Of a stretch of DNA of 64,000 nt, positions 57,061-64,000 are shown in pieces. The stretch's first letter is position 1. Every line of letters starts with the position of its first letter. The position numbers and the translations under genes were made by a program. Under the pieces are notes generated by a model. It made no database searches and was not told the DNA's origin. It was given only the letters and a program-made list of their open reading frames with translations. The DNA is from Girardinichthys multiradiatus (lineage: Eukaryota; Chordata; Actinopteri; Cyprinodontiformes; Goodeidae). The DNA is taken from NCBI RefSeq assembly GCF_021462225.1, contig NC_061798.1, forward strand, positions 21,660,820 through 21,724,819, read 5' to 3'.

Positions 57061-57302
57061 GTAATGTAAGGGAGATTTATTCAGGATTTAAAGCGGGAAT
57101 TTAATAGACGAGCTCTGTCGTAAAACGGTGTGACGCTGCGAATTCACGTCGTTGTTGGAGTTAAAGCTCCCTACATTCGACACGAAATTATTTGCATGTT
57201 TGTTTCAAAGTAGCCAACTGATACAAACATGAGAAATATATTTATCGTACTAACCTACTTTTCCTCGTAAATTAATCGAAAACAGTTTTTTTTTTTTTTT
57301 AC

Positions 57303-57312
57303 TTTCGTTTTC
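57303..57312 (-). promoter_or_regulatory. ISRE-like motif upstream of trim25 start
   Basis: On the minus strand the core reads GAAAACGAAA, a perfect GAAANNGAAA interferon-stimulated response element, 50 bp before the start codon. TRIM25 is interferon-inducible in vertebrates, so this is suggestive. However, the motif falls in the polypyrimidine tract of a probable splice acceptor (TTTTCCAG ending 57315) and may be coincidental. Confidence 0.3.
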
Positions 57313-57361
57313 CAGCCGCCGCCATAGGTTTCGTTTATTTCTCGCTGCAGCTGTAGGTTTT

Positions 57362-57961
57362 ATGATGGCCGAAGCGGAGGAGACTGAGTTTTCTCTCATG
57401 AGTCTGGAGGATGAGCTGACCTGCAGCATCTGTCTCAGCACCTTCGACTGTCCGGTCACCATCCCCTGTGGACACAACTTCTGCCAGGACTGCCTGCTCG
57501 CCACCTGGAAGGGCTCCTACAGCTGCCCCCAGTGTCGGACCCTGTTCGCCACCAAGCCGGAGCTGAAGAAGAACACGGTCCTCAGCACCGTGGTGGAGAC
57601 CTTCAGGGTCAAGGCCAGCAAGAGCGAAGGTGGTGCTGCGAGCAAACCCGAAAAGAAGAAGAAGAAGGATGTGGTCCGCTGTGACACCTGTATGGAGGCG
57701 GACGCAACCCACACGTGTCTCACCTGCATGGCCTCCTTCTGCGAGGAACACCTGCGGCCCCACCGGGAAAACCCAATTTTCCGTCTCCACCAGCTGACTC
57801 TCCCCGTCGGGGACCTGATGGAGCGTATCTGCACCGACCACCACAAGCTGATGGAGCTCTTCTGCATTCCACACCAGCGTCCGATCTGCACCCTCTGCCT
57901 GCAGCAGGTCCACAAAGGCTGCTCCTTCATGTCACCAGAGGAGCAAAGGAGCAAGAAAGAG
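57362..57961 (+). other. trim25: trim25 exon 1, RING and two B-boxes
   Basis: Two hundred codons. The complete C3HC4 RING (EDELTCSICLSTFDCPVTIP, then CGHNFCQDCLL and CPQCR) binds E2 enzymes. A basic linker (KPEKKKKKDVVRCDTC) leads into the B-boxes. All zinc ligands are visible and unmutated. Exon 1 ends with phase 0 before GTTTGT. Confidence 0.9.
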
Positions 57962-60900
57962 GTTTGTTTATTCCCTGCATACAGGTGCATCTTAATAAAT
58001 GAGGAAATCACCTAAATGTTACCTTATGTTAGTTAAAAAGGTGCTCAAAAGGTCAGATTCATTAATTGTATGATTCTATGAATATGGCTTGCAGCTAATG
58101 TAAGCAAAAATTTAATTTCCCAAGCAAATTATTAAGAAAGTTTAGTGGAAGGAAAAATCTGTTAAGCAATTTGTTAAGCCTCCCCTGAAACGGAGACAAT
58201 GCCAGCTATTTTATGCAATGTAAATAGCTCACTTGCTTCATTGCACCAATTTAAATTGTCAGCGAGCACATTCCGTACAAGTCAGCTGGTGAATGACCTG
58301 GATGATGTGGGAGGAGTTTTCCTCATTAACTGAGAGTGAAGCAAAGTCAAATTCAGAGCAATTTGACTTTCTTGGGTTATTAACTACTGACAACAAAAAT
58401 GTGTAATAATAAATTATAAACTACTGAAGCACACCTGGTGGCCTGGGACTGGTCAAATACTGTTGACTTTGTTAACCATCAAAGTGACGCGTATACCTCA
58501 TGTCTCAGAGTTGTGACACTCATGCTTGAAATATTTTAAGGGTGTATTCACACTCGTCACTTTTGGTCCGCTTTAAACGGACCAGAGTCCGTTTCCCTCC
58601 TTGGTCCGGACCTTTTGTGCAGGTGTGAATACACTCAAGCGAACTCTGGTCCAGACCAAATAACCGGACCGACACCCACTTTTGAGGTGGTCTCGGTCCG
58701 CTTCCAAACGGACTCTGGTGCGGTTCGCTTATGGTCTGAATACAAACCGGCCCCGATCCGAACCAACTACAAAAAGCGTACGTCTCTTTGGACATGAAAA
58801 GCCATCGTAGCCGGTAGGAAAGGTGTGTGTTGTGATGGAGTTGTTCCCTAAACCCCTGCGTGCTCGTTTGTTTGGTAAAGCTAAGACATCCTATACTGTT
58901 ACTAATAAAAACAAAGTAATAAAAAGAACACGGAGGCTGCGCAGCTTTTAGATGCCTGTACAGGGAGAAGCTCGTCCGAATACTTCTGAAACTTCTTTCC
59001 CAGAACAGCAGTTTTTATTCAGAAGCAAGGCGTGTACATTCAAAAGAAAAAACATACATTTTAATCGAGTTTCAGAGCTGTCTGGCACTCTGACATTCAG
59101 CTGACTTTTCAGCACTTCCTGTTTTTCCACTTTTGACCTTTATCTACAGACATATGCAGAACTCTTACACATACAGAAATATCTTCTGTTGTGAGGCAGA
59201 AATCTTACAGAGACACATACACAGAGAAACCTGTTAGCAGGCCTCTAAGTTACACAATACGTATTATTTCACACATTATTAAACATACTTGAGCATAGCA
59301 ATACAGATCCTATAAGCATAGCATGAATATTTTCCAACAGTTGTAAGGTAATCATACCTGATAAGCAGTGTGTTGCAAAGCAACGCTACTGGCGTGTTGT
59401 GGGACAAGGCACGTAGAGAACGTCGGCGTTCAGCACGTATTCTCCAACGGGGTTCCAACATTATAACAAAGTCTGTGTTGAATGAGCTGCTCTTCACCCT
59501 CACAATAATATTGAAGCCGTAATAACAGCACAAATATGCAGAACAGAGGTGCTGCACGCAGCACGTCTACAGATGTTTTCCTACATTTCCGGGTCTGTGT
59601 TCTGTCCCGCCCCACACCCCGATGGTGTGGCTGAATGCATCATGTTTTTCTGTTTACAGTCTGACCTCCGAGACCAGCTAGTTTTTCTGGATGGAAAGCT
59701 CTCAAAGAATGAAGCTGTTCTTTCTCAAATGAGGACCACGCAGAACAAGCTGAAGGTTTGTATCATTTGAATCACTGGCGAAAGATTTAAATGAAGAACT
59801 TTAATTCTGTTTATTTCAGTTTGGTTGTGTTTTGGGCTTAATTTCTGCTGATGTGTTCCTCACAAGGAATCAGCCATCCACAGGAAACGTTCTGTGTCAG
59901 CCGGGTATCAGCAGATGCGGGACATGCTGACCAAAGAGGAGGCCGAAGCCCTGAGGGTGATTGACAAAGAGGTCGAGACTGGCGAGACCAAAATCAGAGG
60001 TCTCATCATAAAGTTCAGCGAAAACGTGGACAACATCAGCAAAGCTAAAGAAGAAATCCATTGTCTGCTGGGTCAGTCCCAAACCCTGGCCTTCTTACAG
60101 GTGGGATGACTTGTTCACTGGTGGCACACAGGGTTGGCAAACTAATTTGAATCTGTGAGGGGATTCTTCATGATGTTTCTAACAACGAATAAAATTACAA
60201 CGCTGCACAAAAGCACACCTGAAATTTAAGCCAGGGTTTATTAATAAACCATCTTGCAAACAGATTCATATCTTTCCACGCTACAGCCACAAACCTCAAT
60301 GTATTTTATACAGATTTTATGTGACGGAACAGCACAGAGTAATGCATTTGTATTCAGCCCCCTTTTCTCTGATACCCCTAAAGGTAAACCCATTGCCTTC
60401 AGAAGTTAGGGTGCAAATATACACCGTACAAATATTCACAATGAAAATGTTCGATCAAGGTTTCTTACTCAGATGCAGATACTGTAGCATTCAGCCAGCC
60501 CAAAACGCAGCACAGAATAAGGCATGCAACAACACTGGTATGGTGTGGGAGGTTTATGGGAATCAACTGTTCTATGATATGGGAGTCAACGATTATATGA
60601 GGTCTCTGTGTTGTGGCTGTCATGGAAAAACTGAACTAAACTCAAGTCCAACTCGTGAACTCAATATAAATCCAAAGTAAATTAAACATTTTTTACTCAA
60701 ATGTCGGCACAGTCTTGTTCAAAAATGCCTAAACAACAACATTTAGCACTCTCAAATGGTGTTATTGTTGTATATTTATCTACCCATGCATTGGCTATGC
60801 CTGCTTGTCCTTTATTAACTGAAAAAGAAAATCTAATCTCCATTATGTTTTGTACTGGTCTCTTTTTGAAGTTCTAGAACATTATAAAATGTTAAAATGC

Positions 60901-63199
60901 TTAAAATGATTTGCTCACAGTTAGATTAAGTAAAGAAAACACATTTTTACTTGTTTTTGTTGATTGAAGCATAGCGAAATCCGTATAACTTAAAAAAAAC
61001 CAAAACGTTATAATCTTTTAAAAAAATATGATTTTTGTGTACAGTTTCACCTACATCCTGAAGTCAAACTAATTTATAAATAAAGCCAAATGTGAATAAT
61101 CTCATCATAAATCCAGTTAGTCTGTGAAAGCCTTTGGGGTTATTAGAAAACACTAGTGAACAAACAGCATCCTGAAGAATATGTGTCATGAAGTTGTGAA
61201 AATATCCTAAGCTTTGATCATCAACCCTGACCAGCTCCATAAGATCACTGTTAAAGCCATCATCTGAAAAATGGAAATGGTATGACGCAAATGTCCTGGC
61301 TTTCTGTCTGATCTGACAGTCCACAAGAGCATGAATTGGACAAGCAGCCAAGGGGCCTATGTTAACTCTGGAGGAGCTGCGGAGGTCCACAGCTCAGGTG
61401 GGAAAATTGGCTGATAGGTCAACTATTAGTCCTACACTTGCTAAACCTGGACTTTATGGAAAAGCAGCACAAGGAAAGCCATTGTTATAAGAAGACCATT
61501 AAGAGTCGTATATATAGTTTGTCACAAGCCATGTCGGGGACACAGCAAATGTGTGGAAAATGGATGCTCTGGTCCGGTGAGACCAGAGTTCAACAGTGAA
61601 AACACAAAACCCATGGTGAAACATGGTGGTTGCAGCATCAGCCTGTGGGGATCCTTTCCTCAACAGGTATGGAGAAGCTGGTCAGAGTTGATGGGAAGAT
61701 GGATGGAGCTAAATGCAGGCCAGTCCCGGGAAAAAAAAAAAAACTGTTAAGAGGCTGTAAATACTTTTTAAATTGAGGCAGAGGTTCTCCTCCAACCAGG
61801 ACAAGAACCCCAAATATACTGCCAGGGCCACACTGGAATGGTTTAGATAGTAGGTGTCAAACTCCAGTCGTTAGGGGGCCGGCGTCCTGCAAGTTTACAT
61901 TTGTCTCTGCTTCATCACACCTGAATCACCTCATTAGGTATTTAGCAGGCCTCTCTAAAACTTTACTGTATGAATAGGTAATTCAGTCCTTTGATTCAGG
62001 AGTCTTTAAACCTGAGACACATCAAATTGTTGTTGGGCACCTTGAGGCCTGGAGTATTACACAGCTGGTTTAGATCAAAGCGTAATTATGTGTTAGAATG
62101 GCCCAGTCAAAGTCTAGACAAACGCAATTGGAATTTGAAGACTTGAGTATTGACATGTTAAGCCATGTATCCCGTCACTTAATATTTGCTCATGTTTGTG
62201 CTGGTTTACCAAATATAATCCCAATAAAACACCTTGAAGTATATGGCTATTCTATGGCAAAGTGTAAAGACGTGGCATATTTCTGCAATGCACTGAATAT
62301 TTCATGGTTTGTTTGATGCATAGGGTAAGAAAAAACGAAACCAAAAATGCAAAAGATTTACTGTATGCATATGTTTGGCTGATCGTATTAACAAAACTAT
62401 TTTCAGTTTGTTTTAAAATAAAAGCCTTGCTTGTAAATCAGAAATGGAATATTGTTTTGTTGTATCTGTCCCTGCAGACTTCATTTAACCTTCCCCAAGC
62501 TGTAAGCTATGAACCTTACACCCCTCGAATCAATCTGGACTCCAAGAAGGTCGTGCAATCAGAGGCCTTCACTTTGACTTTGAAGAACTACCTGATGGAA
62601 CTCTTTAAACATCCCGTGGAGGCCAGAATCCCAAAACTCATAGCCGGTGACTATGCAAACACATTTCTAAGCAGGAGTTTTTACCCTGTGCAGATGCATT
62701 ATAAAATATGTATAGTGAAGTAAATATCCAATTTTTTTGCAGACATTAATACTGGCACTTATGCAGCGGGTGAGTGGTTTAATTTATGGAGAGCGAATGA
62801 CAGAAATCCAATCAAAACAAATACTCTTAATTGGTGCAGTGATTTATCGAGGAGGTGGTTTAGAAGAAATACAGTTAAATGTTTAGATTAAAGGATGGAG
62901 GCTAAATAACAGAAATGATTTTTCAAATGAAAGAGCAGCTTCTGGGCATGCACCTGCAAGTCCTGGAAATAATCAGGAATCCAGTGTGTTCATCTCTCAA
63001 ACCGCTGATTTAACCTATCTATTACATTTATGTATCTTTAATCCATCTCACTGTAAGTCTTATTAGAGCCATAATAAAATTCCATCTGTTGTGTTTGTAA
63101 TTTTTTCAGAGCTAACATTTCCTCCAGCAATTTCTAGACTCCCCAGGTCCCACAGTCCAGGTCCTCAGGTCAAACCTGCCCTGAAGAAGAAACCTCAAA
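57362..63199 (+). CDS. trim25: TRIM25-like E3 ubiquitin ligase (5' part; C-terminus beyond window)
   Basis: TRIM25 attaches K63-linked ubiquitin to RIG-I and related antiviral sensors in the cytoplasm. Exons: 57362-57961, 59660-59755, 59867-60100, 62478-62646, 62743-62769 and 63110-63199. All phases close, giving about 405 residues in the window, with an incomplete codon at the right edge. RING: Cys21, Cys24, Cys36, His38, Cys41, Cys44, Cys55, Cys58. B-box 1 is at 107-134 (MASFCEEHLRPH, almost identical to mammalian TRIM25), B-box 2 at 157-187. A coiled coil follows. No PRY/SPRY domain is found before 64000. Two tandem ATGs open the exon; the second (57365) has the better context (A at -3, G at +4). 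A trim25-like paralogue cannot be excluded. Confidence 0.85.
57962..59659 (+). other. trim25 intron 1
   Basis: Apart from the element at 58540-58790 and a short Tc1-type end at about 57978-58010 (ACAGGTGCATCTTAATAAAT), nothing is recognised here. A part of the sequence is GC-poor and unique. Confidence 0.55.
58540..58790. mobile_element. Non-autonomous DNA element with self-complementary GGTCCG motifs
   Basis: In trim25 intron 1. It starts GGGTGTATTCACACTCGTCA. Repeated TTGGTCCG, AACGGAC and CGGACC motifs alternate on both strands and would fold into hairpins. I recognise it as a short fish MITE type; the superfamily (PIF-Harbinger or hAT) is unsure. Confidence 0.5.
59660..60100 (+). other. 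trim25: trim25 exons 2-3, coiled coil
   Basis: Exons of 96 and 234 nt, both phase 0, give helices such as SDLRDQLVFLDGKLSKNEAV and KEEAEALRVIDKEVETGETK. Long antiparallel coiled coils dimerise TRIM proteins and place the two RINGs at opposite ends. The 96- and 234-nt sizes match the family exon pattern for this region. Confidence 0.85.
60240..61850 (+). mobile_element. Decayed Tc1-type element, fragmented, in trim25 intron 3
   Basis: The left-end remnant near 60240-60420 (CCACAAACCTCAATGTATTT, then TATGTGACGGAACAGCACAG) belongs to the family seen at 11040. The catalytic region is at about 61390-61850 (ATGGTGAAACATGGTGGTTG, then AACCAGGACAAGAACCCCAA, then CACTGGAATGGTTTAGAT). Whether this is one element with inserted DNA or two cannot be decided by eye. 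Confidence 0.5.
61855..62075. repeat. Short MITE-like repeat
   Basis: The left end GGTGTCAAACTCCAGTCGTT and the right end, read on the opposite strand as GTAATACTCCAGGCCTCAAG, are imperfect inverted repeats. Inner motifs (CACACCTGAATCACC, TTTGATTCAGGAGTC) occur widely in fish genomes. Confidence 0.5.
62478..63199 (+). other. trim25: trim25 exons 4-6, linker with a 27-nt microexon
   Basis: Exon 4 (169 nt) encodes SFNLPQAVSYEPYTPRINLD and VVQSEAFTLTLKNYLMELFK. Exon 5 is only 27 nt (DINTGTYAA). Exon 6 encodes FPPAISRLPRSHSPGPQVKP and ends on a Lys-rich segment. Between coiled coil and SPRY, TRIM25 has a variable linker, so the call rests on phase (1-1-1) and splice sites. Confidence 0.65.
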
Positions 63200-64000
63200 G
63201 TATGAACAACAATCCTTTTTTTTTTTCTATTCATCATATGCATAAATTACATTTCTTGAATAACTTGGTCAAACACAAAGAAAAAACACACAACACTGTT
63301 AAGGTATGTTAAACGAAGTGAAACTGAAAACCCAACATTTACTTGTCCTTTCTGTTTTTTTACCAAAAAACGTGGTGTAAACGGGACCTTGGTCTGCATT
63401 CAGAGTGAGGTGCATGTGCTTGCAGTTTTAAGTAGCTCCTGTGGATTGTTTGGAGCTTGTAACAATGGACAAGAATCTTTACTTCAAATCAGGTTTATTA
63501 AAGATGGACATGATTAAAGTTGCTCCTCTGACTCAAGAGCGACTAGGAGTGGGGGGTTAAGGTGACTCTGTCATCACTTGTTTGCAAAGGAGATGGCGTG
63601 AAGCTGCCATGCTTTCAAGGTGTCTGTATCTGCATTAATCATGAGTTTTGTCGTAGTCTGTTTGTGTCGGGTAAAAATAACCAAACCTTCCCCAGAACAG
63701 TGGCTTTACATCAGGGCCTCCTTTCCTTTCTCCTAGAGAATTATGGCGGATAAATCTTCTATGTCTAATTTGGCACCTGGAAGATACTGCAACAAGATTC
63801 TCCTTTAGAATCAAAAAAGCAGTTTTATTTCTGCTCTAATTTTTCTTAATTTTTAAACTGCATTTGCCTGTAGATATTTACAAACAACTCCTGCATCAAT
63901 AAGGCTGTTTATTTGTGATATTTATATTGATTGAATGATTGGTATGACACGTGTTGTGTTTTTTCGGCCTCTAATTATTCTTCAGAATTTGATTTGGGTA
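63200..64000 (+). other. Right edge, presumed trim25 intron
   Basis: No further exon with a matching phase was identified. AT-rich DNA with an isolated degenerate repeat-like part near 63490-63560. The PRY/SPRY exons are expected beyond the window. Confidence 0.5.

Overview
The window is vertebrate, almost certainly teleost fish, nuclear DNA. Genes are split into short exons with GT/AG introns, the proteins match vertebrate families closely, and introns and spacers are full of the DNA transposons (Tc1/mariner, hAT-like, Kolobok-like) and LINE fragments typical of fish. A percomorph or cyprinodontiform fish is possible from the repeat types, but that is only an impression. All four recognisable genes lie on the + strand.

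Layout. 1-4843: intron or upstream part of sec14l1. 4844-17897: thirteen coding exons of sec14l1 (PRELI/MSF1, CRAL-TRIO/SEC14 and GOLD domains; about 706 codons in the window, lacking only the first coding exon), followed by a long 3' UTR to about 19850. 21053-26404: an apparently intronless gene that I cannot name. It has a cysteine-rich N-terminal part and then twelve near-identical 327-bp (109-codon) tandem units. The reading frame is open for 726 codons, then broken by three +1 insertions that sum to +3 and by three in-frame stops. 26548-31700: intergenic DNA with repeat debris. 32057-54556: rasal3, a SynGAP-family Ras GTPase-activating protein, in 19 coding exons (1165 codons reconstructed with consistent phase throughout). 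55655-56240: LINE fragment. 57362-63199: the 5' part of a trim25-like E3 ligase gene (RING, two B-boxes, coiled coil); its PRY/SPRY end must lie beyond the right edge.

Mobile elements: three nearly complete but dead Tc1/mariner copies (13290-14857, 33946-35181, 38730-40357) with TA target sites, several Tc1 remnants, a TTAA-flanked element carrying a decayed THAP domain (7211-8499), a hAT-like element inside the rasal3 GAP region (44870-46082), and two LINE 3' ends in opposite orientation on either side of rasal3.

The known genes do not form a pathway. sec14l1 is a lipid-transfer-type cytosolic/Golgi protein; rasal3 restrains Ras in blood cells, and trim25 ubiquitinates antiviral signalling proteins, so these two neighbours are both immune-related. 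The most unusual content is the unnamed tandem-repeat gene. No tRNA, rRNA or CRISPR array was found. Exon borders were inferred by reading splice sites and protein homology by eye; no alignment was run.
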